Shown: in pieces, positions 1 through 11,320 of the stretch | Layout: each line of letters opens with the position of its first letter | Position numbering within the stretch: position 1 is the stretch's first letter | Assembly: GCA_016271365.2 (NCBI GenBank) | Contig: CM057449.1 | Span: 1,565,458,501-1,565,522,500 of the forward strand | Source of the DNA: Neoceratodus forsteri | Taxonomy: Eukaryota > Chordata > Ceratodontiformes > Ceratodontidae | Direction: 5' to 3' | DNA length: 64,000 bases | Notes under the pieces: generated by a model | What the model was told of the DNA's origin: nothing | Seen by the model: only the letters and a program-made list of their open reading frames with translations | The model's database searches: none | Position numbers and translations under genes: made by a program

Positions 1-870
1 CTGAGTGGTCCCTACCTGGGACCGATATAATGGCATCATCTGCGTATAATACGATGCTTGCCATGCAGGCTTCAGGGAGGCGGTTAATGAACAGGCTGAA
101 GAGGAGTGGTCCAAGTATGGACCCTTGTGGTACTCCAAGGGCCACTACCTTAGGGTCTGAGAGCATGTCACCGATTCTAACTCATTGAGTTCTTTGTGAC
201 TGGTAGCTGTGAAACCAGGTGACTGCATATGGGGCCAGTCCCTTTGAGAGCAGGGTTTTTAGCAATAGCTAGTGGTTAACTGAGTCAAATGCATTTGTGA
301 GGACAATGAAAAATGACCCCACCGCCATTCCTTGGTCAAGGGTGTCATAGAGCTGGGTGGTGTAATCCACCAGTGCAGTGATGATAGAGTGTTTTTTTAG
401 GAAAACCATGCTGGTAGTTGCAAAGATGTTTGTGCCTGTGGAGGAAGTCAGTGAGCTGTTCAGAGACTATTCTCTTGAGTGCTTTGGAGAGAGGCCGGAG
501 GATTGAGATTGGTCTGTAGTTGGCGGTGGAGTGTTTTATCTCCAGATTTGAAAACTGGAGTAACCAGCACGGATTTCCACACGTAAGGGAACATGTCCGA
601 TCTTAGGGAGGCATTAAATACCTTTGTAATCGGGGCTGCCAGCTCGTTGAGCATTAGGGCAACCAGTTTCGTATCAGTTTGGTCACTCTCCATTCTGATC
701 TTTCCAAGGATCCTCTTTACATACTTGATGGTCTCGGATATTGTAACTTGCCTGAAATAAAAAGGTGGCAGCCCACCCTGCGCAGAGGAGGGTGCGGTAT
801 TGCCATTCAGCTGGTTATTTTGTGGGTTTAGGAACTCTCCAGGAAGCACCCCTGAAATGTGGCTCGTCTG
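1..870 (-). mobile_element. LINE reverse-transcriptase fragment, running off the left edge
   Basis: This is part of the RT domain of a non-LTR retrotransposon, which would prime and copy its RNA at a nicked chromosomal target. Read on the minus strand, 460-849 gives the N-terminal palm with VWKSVLVTPVFKSG. The domain then continues in broken frames to GVPQGSILGPLLF and the catalytic YADD box at 35-46. At least two in-frame stops and a frameshift near 460-480 make it a pseudogene. The 3' part of the element lies beyond base 1. The motif set fits the CR1/L2/Rex1 group of LINEs, but the sequence differs clearly from the CR1-like copies later in the window. The clade is not settled. Confidence 0.85.
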
Positions 871-2579
871 AGTCTTGCAGCACTAGGCATTACAGGTGTG
901 TATGAGTATCTTTTTCAGAGGACTTGGTGAATAATGATATCCAGCACCCAGGATAACCAGCTGTTTGTTTATATTTGGTACTTGGTACTTGATCAAATTG
1001 AACAAAAATGATAAACCCTCCATTCCCTCTTCAGATGGCCTGGGCTAGTCCCTTCTCCACTCTAGCATTTTTCTGTCCTCCATTCCCTCTGCCTCCATTC
1101 CACAGATTTACTTTAAAAAAAATAAAATTGCCAGCTTGCTAACACTGTGTCAGGAGTAAAACGTCTTTTCAAAGATCTCCTCTCTTTAGGCTGAATCCCC
1201 CAAATTCCCAAAATAGATTTTTAATGGTGTCCCTCCCCTAAACCTTGTCTGACTGCATAGCGTCCTCACTGACACAGCTATGCACCTGCACTGTCATCTT
1301 CCAATCAAGGGGGATCAAGAGGGGGAACGTCACATTAAAAAGTCAAAATTTCAACATTGAAATCCTTTATAGCCACAACTTCGAGGTTGAAAAAACACCC
1401 AGTGTCTGACAGGTGAAATTTTGACTGTCAACAGTTTGTGTCGCCAAGCCGCATTTCAACAACTTTGTTGTCAATGCAGCTTGGTAGAACCAGAAGGGGA
1501 ACACCATTACAGATCTCTATTTTAGGGATGGGGAATCGGGCTGGGAGGAGGGAGGGTCTTTGAAAAGACATGTCTATTATTGGCTTAGTGCTAGTGAGAA
1601 GGCATGAAAAATTCTCTGGAAAACGGTGAAGGGGGAAGGAGAGTGGAAGATTACTGGGGTGTGAAGAGGGGGTGGCTAAGGAACCAGCCCTTTCTCTCTA
1701 GGGGGGGATAGAGACTTTTTGTTTTGCATTATCCAAGGCTGAATACGTTCACTAGTGGAAACTAGTCTGAACTCTGTCCTGAGCAGTAAGTACCCATTAG
1801 CTGTGGTATTTGAAAATTAATATTTGGGATGTGCACTCTCCTGTTTGGCACATCATGGTGGGTAAGCTGTGACAGGCATGATGCTGCTTTCCTGCAACTG
1901 GGGGGGGGGACTGCAGCATTTGTTTCCTTTACCAGGGAAGATGGCTTTCAAAGTTTGGCAGCAGGGTACCCCTGAACTCTTGGAGATGGACTGAACCAAC
2001 GGAGTTGTCTTCTGTTGGATCTCCTGTTATTTTAGATGCTAGCTAACGCTGCGTTGACCTCTTCTAAGATTCACAGTCACACAAAATGTAAACAATTTGT
2101 ATCATTTCGCACCATAAAGACAAAGCGTAATCACCCTGTGATGTTGTGCCAGCTTCCATCCTCTTATCTTGAGTGTGTTTGTTGTAGGATAAAACCAAAA
2201 TGCAAAACAGGAAAAAGGTTATCCATAGCAGTATGTGAGACAAAAGCAAAGATTACCTGATGAAAGGGGTTTCCACAACAACGAGAAGCTTGAGGACGAA
2301 GTAAAAGGCTCCGTTTTGGTCAACAATATTACAGATTTTAAATCTTATTTAAAAAAAAAAAACTTAAGCTTCTTTATCTTTTGTGATGATGATGATTTTA
2401 TGCAAATATGTCCGTTAGGCCATAGCAAAAAACATATGCTATATGCAAGTTTTCATTTACCTCTAATTTAAAAAAAAAACAAAACTTTTTTTTTTCGCTG
2501 TATGTTTGTGAATGAATATTTACAGTATTATCATGCCATGGGAAATCATCATAGAGTTCTTAAAGGTATGTTATTTCAT
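871..2579. other. No gene seen
   Basis: Short open frames here are uninterpretable and no protein motif is recognisable. The only structure noticed is a perfect 12-bp inverted repeat, GTCAAAATTTCA at 1342-1353 and its complement at 1414-1425, plus short homopurine and homopolymer runs. It is probably old, unclassified repeat DNA. Confidence 0.5.
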
Positions 2580-3150
2580 GATCTTTTTTGTTACTCTTTC
2601 TCTGCTATAGCCCCTTCCACTCACCCTTAGGCAACCTCCCAGCCCCATTGATAACATTTCTAGAATGTACCATATGTGCACCTCTCCCAGACTTATAGGG
2701 TCTGGGGGGGGGGGTGGCTGGGCTCCCATCCTCTGAGGTACTCGGCTAGCCGACACACAGAGGCCAGCTGGTACCTTGGGGGCCAGAGTGTGGCATTGGT
2801 TTCATCCTGCGTGCTGGCAGGGTGTTATCCTTTGTTCTCCCACCCTCAGGGCACACCGGCCACTCAGGAATCTGACATGAGCATACAGAATACATGGCCA
2901 TAAAAATCAGCACTAACCACTGTCCCTCCCACCCACAGTGAGTCCCAACGGCACCACCACCTGTGGCCACCTAGATGATAGTGTTGCAGTGGAGACAGTG
3001 ACCCACCCACCCACCCACATTTGAGGACAGCATTCTCTAGGACATTCGATACTCCTCCCCCTCTGATGTCTCGGGCTTATTCCCAAACCCGGGTCACTGA
3101 CATTGTGAGCAGAAACTCTACCTCTGCGCCGATGGGCCAGACATATTTCT
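2580..3150 (-). mobile_element. tRNA-headed SINE, copy S1
   Basis: On the minus strand the right end carries a tRNA-like RNA polymerase III promoter. A box-A-like TGGCCCATCGGCGCAGAGG lies near 3120-3140, and a box-B-like GGGTTTGGGAAT follows near 3075-3090. The same head occurs in copies at 20.2, 33.2, 36.9, 45.9 and 46.5 kb. The body is GC-rich, has no reading frame and is diverged from the other copies. The left (3') limit is approximate and no clear target duplication was found. SINEs are non-coding and depend on a LINE for movement. Confidence 0.5.
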
Positions 3151-3854
3151 GTCATTATAACTGACAACTTTAAGCTAATAGAGGAAAAAAAAATAAGCAA
3201 GAGTTGGCTTGTCCCAACATGAAACATAGTTCAGGTTAATAATAAAGTGCCTTTAGACAGCTACACTACAGAATTCTTTTTCCTCATGGTTTGAGCAGGG
3301 AGAGACACAGTTTTATGTTCACCATGCACGCTAGCGCAAGTTGAACATTTTGCTATCTATAGGGTTTTGAGAAGTGTGTCACGGTGGTCCAATGCAGGGA
3401 ACTCTACAAGGGGCTTGACCAATAATCAGCAAGCCTGATCATGACACTGTTCAGGCATGAAAGTGTGTGGACTTCAAAACAATGTATCGACAGACACATC
3501 AATAAATCAACTCTTTCAACAAGCACAGCTGATCTCATCATGTGCTCTTAGCCTGCCTGCTCCCTTCCTCCTCAACATTACAGCAATGGAAACTGAAACA
3601 GGTTGTTAAATATTGGTTGTCTACTAAACTGGAGATTTAGTAGGCAAACTAAATGTTTGGATTAGATTACTCCCTTCAAAATGCAACAACTTGCACATTT
3701 AAATACTTAGCATTTAAACATTTTCTTGCTACTAGCTTCAGTTGGGCAGGTATTTTTCTTTTAAGAAAGATTCATAACTCATACATGTCATTCTTGCCCA
3801 GCAAGGAATCTCCTAAAACAAGTTACACTGTTTTTTAATCTCTTAAGACACAAT
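3151..3854. other. No gene seen
   Basis: AT-rich DNA with no recognisable coding, repeat or RNA signature. It lies between SINE copy S1 and the TIR transposon. Confidence 0.5.
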
Positions 3855-3899
3855 GGCCCTGTCCACACTAAGGGTTTTGTAGCATTACAATTAGTCTGT

Positions 3900-6862
3900 A
3901 GGCACTGATAAGCAGCAGGAAAATCCCAGCCTCTCCCTACAAAACAGGGTACTAAATGAGAAAAAGACCGAGGTAGAAAGGTCAGTGGGGGATGCTGCAA
4001 CAGAAGGTAAAGCCATCAAAAAATGGAGAGCAATGAGTACCAATGCCCATAGTCTGAGTAACAAGCTTCCTGAATTAGTGGCCTTGATGGAGGAGGAACA
4101 TCTGGATATCATGGCAGTCACAGAAACATGGTACACATAAAATCATGACTGGGACGTGAACATACCAGGATACACTATCTACAGGAGGGACAAGGAGGGT
4201 AAAAGAGGAGGAGGAGGAGTAGCTCTTACATAAGGGAAGGAATCAAAGCAACAAAACAAAAGGGTAAACAGGGAGGAGAAGAAGCACTGTGGGTAAATTT
4301 GGAGACCGCAATGGCACCACAATCCGCACAGGGTTAGACAGATCCCTCTCAGGGGAGGAAATGGACAAGGAAATGATAGAAAGTATACTTAGAATGGCAG
4401 AAAAAGGGAGATATTGCTGATGGGTGATCTGAATATGCCGGATGTTAACTGGAGTGCAGTTGCAGCAGCCACTCAAGGGGGGGTTATTCTAGATGCCCTA
4501 CAGGGGCATGCCTTAGACAACTAGTATTGGATCCCACTCTGAGAGGGAGCAATCTTAGACCTGGTTCTCTCAAATGGAGATGAAGAGAGATCACAGATGT
4601 AAAGTGGGTAGCCATCTGGGAACTAGCGACCATCGAAAGTATGGTTCACAATAAACACAGCAATAGAGTCAAGCTACAAAGGCAAAAGTACTGGACTTTA
4701 GGAGGGCTGACTTTTACAAAATGGGTGAGTGCCTAAGGAATGCACTAGCAAATGGGCAGGAAGGAGGGTGGAAGAACAATGGGGAATAATAAAACTGCCA
4801 TCACAGAGGTAACAAGCCTTTGTGAGAAGCAAATAAACAAACGAACGATGTAAGAAACCACTATGGTTCTCGAAGGAAGTGGCAGTGAAGGTTCAAGAAA
4901 AAGAAAGCATTCAGGAAGTACAAGGAATCACAGAAGGAGCAGGACAGAGAACTGTATCAGTTAAAGCAAAGGAAGCTGGGAAGGCAGTCAGAACAGCAAA
5001 GGCCCAAACCGAGGAAAGATAGCCAACTCAGTTAAGAAGGGGATAAAACCTTTTATAGGTACATCAGGGAGCGAAAGAAGACCAAGGGAGGGATAGTGAG
5101 GCTTAATAAAGGGGAGGAGGGTGGGTAGAGGGTGACTGTGAAAAGGCAGAGATACTAAACAAATATTTTTGCTCAGTATTTACAAAGGAAGAGGGGAGGT
5201 ACCTAAAACAAACAGTAGAAACACTCTGGATACAGAAGTTGATACCAGCCCATTTACAGAAGAAAGGGTTGTGAAAGAACTCTTAAAACTGAAGGTGGAC
5301 AAAGCAATGAGGCCTGATGGGATTCATCCCAGAATTCTAAAAGAACTAAGGGTAAAACTAGTGACACCACTGACTATCCTCTTTAACAAATCATGGGAGG
5401 ATGGGGTGGTACCCGAGGACTGGAGGTGGGCAGATGTGATTCCCCTTCACAAAAGTGGGAGCAAGGCAGAAGCAGGAAACTACAGACCTGTTAGTTTAAC
5501 CTCAGTGGTAGGGAAAATGATGGAATCACTTCTGAAGGAAAGAATTGTCGAGTATCTAGAGGCCAGAGGGGCACAGGACCCAAGGCAGCATGGATTCACA
5601 GCGGAAGGTCATGCCAGACAAATCTGATAGATTTCTTTGACTGGGTGACCAAAGTAGTAGATCAGGGAGGGGCTGTGGACATGGCCTACCTAGACTTTAG
5701 CAAGGCATTTGACATAGTCCCACACAAAGATTAATATACAAGTTAGCCAGCCTGGGAGTGAGTCCCAAGATGACAGCCTGGGTAAAGAATTGGCTGGAGA
5801 ATAGGACACAGAGTGTAATAGTAAATGGAGTCCACTCTGAAGAAAGGGGGGTTACTAGTGGGGTACTGCAAGGTTCAGTATTAGGACCGGTCCTCTGCAA
5901 TGTCTTTATAAGCGACATTGCAGAGGGACTGGAAGGAAAAGTATGTCTCTTTGTAGATGACACAAAGATCTGCAACAGAGTTGTTGCACAAGGTGGGGTG
6001 GAAAGGATGAGAAGGGACTTGGCAATGTTAGGGGAATGGTCAAATGTATGGCAGCTTAGATTCAGTGCTAAGAAGTGCAAGGTAATGCACCTGGGAAACA
6101 AAAACCCAGGGGAAGAGTACACAATGAGGGGTGAGATACTAACAACAACAAAAATGGAAAGGGACCTGGGGGTAGTCATATCAGGTGACCTAAAGGTGGG
6201 CAAGCAATGTGAGAGGGCAGCAAGGAGGGCTGGGGGGATACTGGGATGCATAGAGAGGCATCACCAGTAGAAAACAGGAAGTTATTATCCCTCTGTACAG
6301 ACAGCTGGTGAGACCCCATCTGGAGTACTCGTGCAGTTCTGGAGACCCAATCTCCATAAAGACAGGATGGAAGCTGTCAGAGGAGGGCAACTAAATGGTG
6401 CAGGGTGTACCGGAAGACATATGAAGAGAGACTTAAGGAGCTTAATATGTATAGCTTCTGAGGAAAGGAGGGAGAGGGGGACATGATAGAACTTTCAAGT
6501 ACCTCAAGGAATCAACAAAGTCCAAGAGGGTAGCATCTTTCAAAAAAAGAGGTGTGCAAGAACGAGGGGGCACAATTTGAAGATAGAAGGGGGCCGGCTC
6601 AGAGATAATTTAAGGAAGTATTTTTTCACAGAGAGGATTGTGGATGCATGGAACGGCCTTCCGGAAGAGGTTGTGGAGTCAAAAACAGTGGTGCAATTCA
6701 AGCATGCATTGGACAGTCATAAGGCAATTCTAGGGGGTGGGGGTAGGAAGAAGTAGGCTGCTGGTTAACTAGGATCTGCAACTTATCCATTAGGTAGGGA
6801 AATGGGCAGACTGGGTGGGCCAAGCGGTCCTTATCTGCCGTCAAATTCTATGTTTCTATTAC
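3900..6862 (+). mobile_element. CR1-like LINE, copy 1 (5' truncated)
   Basis: The element contains endonuclease, RT and C-terminal regions followed by a 3' end reading GCGGTCCTTATCTGCCGTCA and a TATGTTTCT terminal microsatellite. The same 3' end occurs on copies at 20.7, 29.9 and 60.5 kb, which defines one family. The 5' limit is approximate; the first recognisable coding is the endonuclease N-terminus near 4000. It sits inside the TIR transposon at 3855-7362. Confidence 0.9.
4010..6756 (+). pseudogene. Broken LINE ORF2 (endonuclease-RT), copy 1
   Basis: The intact family protein nicks DNA with an apurinic-like endonuclease and reverse transcribes its RNA at the nick. Here the endonuclease start is visible as TNAHSLSNKLPELVALMEEE near 4040-4100 and its GDLNMPDVNWS box at about 4425-4455. 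RT pieces are open at 5169-5627 (KWS-type N-palm, ending near HGFT) and 5758-6270. The catalytic box is FVDD at 5950-5961 where sibling copies have FADD. Many stops and frameshifts separate the pieces. The C-terminal segment (EYSCSSGD..., then QEGSIFQKKRCARTRGHNL) is also frameshifted. It cannot encode a working protein. Confidence 0.88.
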
Positions 6863-7362
6863 GAAACCTGCAGACACGGTTTGCGTCCACACTGCAGCAC
6901 GCTTTATCCGTGCTCTGAACTGGTTTAAGAAACCATACTCAAAACCTGATCAAAGCAGGTTTTGAGCACGGTTGCAGTCCAACACGGTTGCCTTAAACCG
7001 TTTTAATAGTGGTGTGGACGCACACTATACTGTAAAGTGGTTTAAGGCAACTCCCGTGGGCTATCTTGGCAAATGTTTGCCTCATGAAAGAAAAGGGGAT
7101 AATGCTACTTACATCCATGTCCTCGCCATGGGATCCCCAATCGATCAGTGCTATTTTTAGCCCGATCAGTTAACATGCCCGTTCTCGAGAATCCCGGCAT
7201 GCATTGGGTACCCTCGGGACTGCCGCAAGTATGCCTGGGAACTCCAAGGGGCATCCTCCAAAGTCGGCTGCAGTGTGGACGGAGGGACAACCGTTCTGAA
7301 AACTGTTATACAAAATGGTTATCAAAATGGTTTCCAAAAGCACTAATAGTGTGGACAGGGCC

Positions 7363-8449
7363 TATCTGATAAGCACTGTCTCAGACATAGGTTTACTATA
7401 CTGTAGCAGAAGACCTCTGTAAAGAACTGTTATCATTTGTTATTAATTTTGCTATGCTTTTGGAAAAAAAAAAATACTTATATTGGGCTTTAGATGGCAA
7501 ACACATTATGAAACATTTAGCTCTGAAAATAACCACCTTTTCTGGTTTCAAATCTAGTGCATAGCACAACCAGCAGTATCTAGAATGTATGTCAGTATAG
7601 CAGAAGACAGCTACTACTTTAACCCTTAAGACAAGTAAGGAATGATATCCTTTGTCACTCTTTTTACTATGCTTTTTGGAAAAAAAATATTTATATTGAG
7701 CTACAGCAAACACACACACACACACTGTACTCACCATTTTCATGGCCACAACATTTGACAGAAATACTGCAATCTAATATGTTATAAAACAATAAAGAAA
7801 CGGTTTATGTCAGTCTTGGTTATGTGGAGCACAGTGAAGTTCAGTTTACAGTAGATTTCCTTTAAATATTTCTTATCCTATATTTTGTATCCCGGATAGC
7901 ACAGGGGAGATGCTACATGTCATTCTCATAGGGATCTTCATTTTACACATTTTTGCACTGTATTTACTCAGGATGTCCCAGATTAGATGCAATATCTTGT
8001 TTTCAGTGGGGTCATGATTTTACCATTTTTATAATGTATTTATTCAGTGTAGCCTAGCCCAGATGAAAAATATTGTTTTCGGCTTGTTCTGATTTTATGC
8101 AGTGCAGCATAATATTGCATAAATGAAGAGCCCCACTGAATATAAGAAGCCATGTCTTCTGTGAACTATCCAGGCTAAATATATAGCAATCAGCAGGCAT
8201 AGTCTAGGAAAACACATTGTAAAAATGTGTAAAAGGAAGACCACATTGAAATTGCATCTCAGCAGATCTGTATTGTGCAGATGCATTAGAAATAATGGGT
8301 AAAAGGATGACAACACTGTAAACGATATTTTACAGGATATGCCAGTTGAGATTCGATATATCATATATTGAATCTCAACTGGCATATCTTGTAAAAATTC
8401 AGTATTTAAAATGGTTTAAATGCTTTACCCAAATAAAATAAATATTTTA
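7363..8449. repeat. AT-rich block with old local duplications
   Basis: No gene is visible. Two diverged direct repeats about 200 bp apart share GCAGAAGAC and TTTTGGAAAAAAA...TATTGGGC-like text (about 7395-7500 and 7595-7710). A 76-bp unit is duplicated at 7949-8024 and 8025-8100. A short CA tract lies near 7713-7726. These look like decayed local duplications, not a known family. Confidence 0.5.
8328..8395. repeat. Short hairpin palindrome
   Basis: About 33 bp on each side can pair with two or three mismatches. The core ATATGCCAGTTGAGATTC is followed after a few bases by its complement. It lies just outside the 3' break of the CR1-like LINE at 8450 and may be the end of a fold-back element. 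Confidence 0.6.
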
Positions 8450-8791
8450 AATATCAGCTTGGCTAGTCTTTCCTCATAGGTCTTATCCCATATGCCCTGC
8501 GCCATTGTAGTTGCCCTCCACTGCACCGCCTTCACCTTGTCTATGTTTTTTTTTTAGATGGGGCCTCCAGAACTGGATGCAGTATTCCAGGTGCTATCTC
8601 ATGAGTGTCTTATACAGGGGCAAGATGACCTTCCTCTTTATACTCCTGATACCCCTCCATGTGCATCCAAGCATCTGGCTAGCCTTTCTGCCTAGTTTCT
8701 CTTAGGTCCTGCAAGATGATTAACTCCCAAGTCCCTTTCCTGCTTTGTGACTGTCAGAACCTCCCCACATAGTTTGTACTTTACCCCAGGG
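8450..8791 (-). mobile_element. CR1-like LINE, copy 2, 3' part (split by DIRS copy A)
   Basis: Minus-strand C-terminal coding of a CR1-like ORF2. The complement of 8500-8640 matches the HPVLEAP...DRMEAVQRRATKMVQGL region of sibling copies, heavily mutated. The element stops exactly at the left end of DIRS copy A and resumes at 19844 with the next part of the same protein. The last 400 bp or so of the LINE 3' end are missing. Confidence 0.8.
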
Positions 8792-8966
8792 TTCTTCTAA
8801 CCCCAGGAATCCACTAATAGTATTACTCTTGCAGTGCTCCCTTAAGCCAGCACTGCCCCAGAGAGAATAGACTGCTATGCTAATCATGGAATGTTTTGCT
8901 TGTGCATCTATTTTCAAACTGCCCAGTGTCAACTGCCTACATTCTACCTCAGATTTCTTCTCTCTA
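8792..8966. repeat. Left ITR of DIRS copy A
   Basis: About 160 bp from 8808 match the complement of 19655-19808 closely, for example through CCCTTAAGCCAGCACTGCCC. The outer 15 bases (TTCTTCTAACCCCAG) are unique to this end and are complementary to the left half of the ICR. Confidence 0.9.
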
Positions 8967-9108
8967 CTGCAAAGTTCAGATGCCCTGGAGATCTCACTCA
9001 ATCAAGACAGATTCCTGTAGTGCACAGAGCAAAAAAACTTAAGTATTTTTGTTTTATTTTTCATTACTGCCTAGTGTCATTGTTCTTTAGTGTTTTATTC
9101 TTCATAAG

Positions 9109-9312
9109 TAGGGATGTAAGTTTGTCATGGATGAGGTTTTAATGACTCATTGTTTTTTCATGAAATCATTAGTAAACAGTAGTAAATGTTGTGGCACTGT
9201 CATCATTGCTACATTCTGATGACACTAGTGAAAGTCATGGAAGTCCTGAATAAAGATCAAACATCATGGAATCAGTGACGTGTATGACTGCCATGACAAA
9301 CTTACATCCCTA
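9109..9312. mobile_element. hAT-type MITE in the DIRS-A leader
   Basis: The terminal inverted repeats begin TAGGGATGTAAGTTTGTCATG on the left (9109-9129) and end with the complement (9292-9312). The flanks TTCATAAG (9101-9108) and CTCATAAG (9313-9320) agree at 7 of 8 bases, as an 8-bp hAT target duplication would. At 204 bp it carries no transposase and must have been mobilised by an autonomous relative. Confidence 0.8.
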
Positions 9313-9335
9313 CTCATAAGTTTTAAATTTAAACT

Positions 9336-9639
9336 TGTTTATCGGTTCCTCGCGGTTCCTTTGAACCGAGGGGCAACTGACCGTCTTTTTTTTTTTATTT
9401 AATCGAAACCTTTTTAGAGGGTTCCAGTTACTTTATTCTTTAATTTTATTTAATTTTAACCGCTTTTGAACCGAGGTTTATCGGTTTTCCCCAGCGGTTT
9501 CTTGGTTCCGGATCTGATAGGAACCGATGGTTTTTTTAACTTTATCGGTTCCTGAACCGACCATTATTCTATTGAAACTGACCACAGATATTTAAATTTA
9601 GTCTATTTTTTGGTCAGTTACTGGTTCCTGTTTTCTATA
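9336..9639 (+). promoter_or_regulatory. DIRS 5' leader rich in CGGTTC/GAACCG
   Basis: The leader repeats CGGTTC or its complement GAACCG about ten times in 300 bases in both orientations. The leaders of copies B (21140-21500) and E (60185-60420) show the same habit despite poor overall alignment. The motif could fold the RNA into many small hairpins or bind a protein; its role is unknown. Confidence 0.5.
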
Positions 9640-11260
9640 ATGTCAGACAAGCATAAAAAGAAAACAGGATCCCCTTGGTTCAAGAGTTGTTTGAAGTGTG
9701 CTGAGGTGTATGCCAAGGCAGATAAGCATGATCCTTATTGATATGCCTTGGGCAACAGCACTTCAGTGAAGACTGCGATATTTGTAAGTCTTTCACTGTT
9801 AAGACAGTGGAAAAATGCAGGGAGAGGCGGAAAACTAGAGGAGGGGTCCATGGGCTCTAACCAGTCCACCCCCTGTAAGACTGTGACAGTTCCTTCCAGA
9901 GCCTCTAAATCCATCCCTGATATGGGTGAGGGCCCTGGTAAGAGAGGCAATCAACCAGCTGACTCCCCGGTGCCTGTCAAACAAATTAAAGAAAACCTAA
10001 CACACTGACACCCCAGCTGAAATGCCTCAAGGGGTCCCTCAGGTGCCTATTAATGCTCCTTTTCACAGGCGTTTGCCTTACTCCAGATGCTGCTGGGTTT
10101 ACTACCCCCTCAGCAGCCTGTCATTACTACTGCTGAAAAAGCAACTGTTACTGCCCCTCTTTTGCCTACTGCTACAGTGGCATATGAGGAGGATGACCTG
10201 GAAAAAGAGGGAATTTAACTTGATGTATCACCAGAACAGGATTTTGGCTCCCCTCCCAGACCCACAGAGGATTTCTCTTCCCATTTTTCTTTTGTTAAGA
10301 ACATGGTAGAGACCCTGGATCTGCAAACAGCTGAAGAGATCCAGGATGAAGAGGAGGCACAATACATGGCGCTTATGGGTCTGACACCCTCAAAAAGGCT
10401 CCTTCTGCCTATAGTATCTACAAATTCTTTAAGAAGGATGTTTTAGAAATCGTAAAGGCTTTTACCAATACAGTCACACCCACAGACAAAAAGTGTGACA
10501 AGAAGTATCAGTTAGAAATATCTGGTGCTGAGTTTCTTTTTAGTCACCCAGACCACCAGGGCATTGTACAGCAGGCTGACTGTGAGAAAGCCAAAACTTG
10601 CTTATCCTCTCACGCCCCTGAGAAGGATTCAAGAAAGATGGACAGCATGGCAAAAAATGGGTACCTTTCGGCATCACTGGCAGTTCATCAAGCCAGCTAC
10701 CAGGCCTATGCAGCCCTTTATCAAAAAGCTCTCTGGCAGTCAGTAGTGGACAATGCTGAGTCTAACCCCTCTTTAACAGTGTCAGAGCTGCTAGACACAG
10801 CAACATTGTGCTCAGAGGCTTCCAAATACCAATTTCAGATGGCAACTGACAGCAGTGATACAGCTGCAAGGTGGATGGCTGGTACCATTGCTCTAAGAAG
10901 ATTTGCCTGACTGAGGGCTACCAGCCTCACCCAGAACACCCAGACTAAGGCAATGGACTTTCCTGTTGGAAGCCACTCTCTCTTTTTGGTGCCCAGACTG
11001 AGGCATATATGAAAAAAGTAGACAAATATAAAGCTACTTTTAGGAGCAACTCAACCAGAGACAGGCTCTCTACTCAGCTTCGCCTTATTCTTGGGGGGGG
11101 GGCAGCTTCTTTAGGAGGCCTTTCTTTCAGATACAGGCTGTTTCCCAGCAGCAGTACCCACCACAGCAGACTGGATTTTTACAGAGCTAGAGGCAGAAGG
11201 CGTTCTCGGAGAGGATTCCAGTCTGCTCAGCCCCAGAAGCAAGCAAAACAGAACCCCTGA
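9640..11260 (+). pseudogene. DIRS Gag, copy A
   Basis: Gag packages the element RNA. The ATG at 9640 begins MSDKHKKKTGS, matching MSEKPKKKT at 21515 and 60466, which supports this start. A cysteine-containing segment follows (SCLKCAEVYAKADKHD), interrupted by a TGA-type break near 9740. The best-conserved part is at 10500-10910, with GAEFLFSHPDHQG, PEKDSRKMDSMAK and SDTAARWMAG, shared with copy E. A TGA follows ALRRFA. The tail, about 11130-11260, is arginine-rich (RARGRRRSRRGF) and probably binds nucleic acid. Several stops and frameshifts make it inactive. Confidence 0.85.
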
Positions 11261-11320
11261 TTTTTCCCTTTAGGCTACCTCTCCACATCCTGTAGGGGGC
11301 AGACTTACCCACTATTTCCA

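Larger units (their letters stand above)
3855..7362. mobile_element. TIR DNA transposon (non-autonomous), split by a LINE
   Basis: The ends are perfect 16-bp inverted repeats, GGCCCTGTCCACACTA at 3855-3870 and its complement at 7347-7362. About 500 bp of the element survives on the right (6863-7362). A CR1-like LINE fills the interior. A second nested inverted pair, GTCCACACTGCAGC at 6885-6898 and 7267-7280, and an inner pair, GTTGCCTTAAACC at 6987-6999 and 7039-7051, suggest two related MITE ends stacked together. No transposase is encoded. No convincing target duplication was found, so assignment to the hAT superfamily is only a guess. Confidence 0.65.

Noticed and set aside
5697..6251. 184-codon minus-strand frame
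   Set aside because: It is the antisense shadow of the LINE RT on the plus strand; similar shadows recur at every CR1-like copy.
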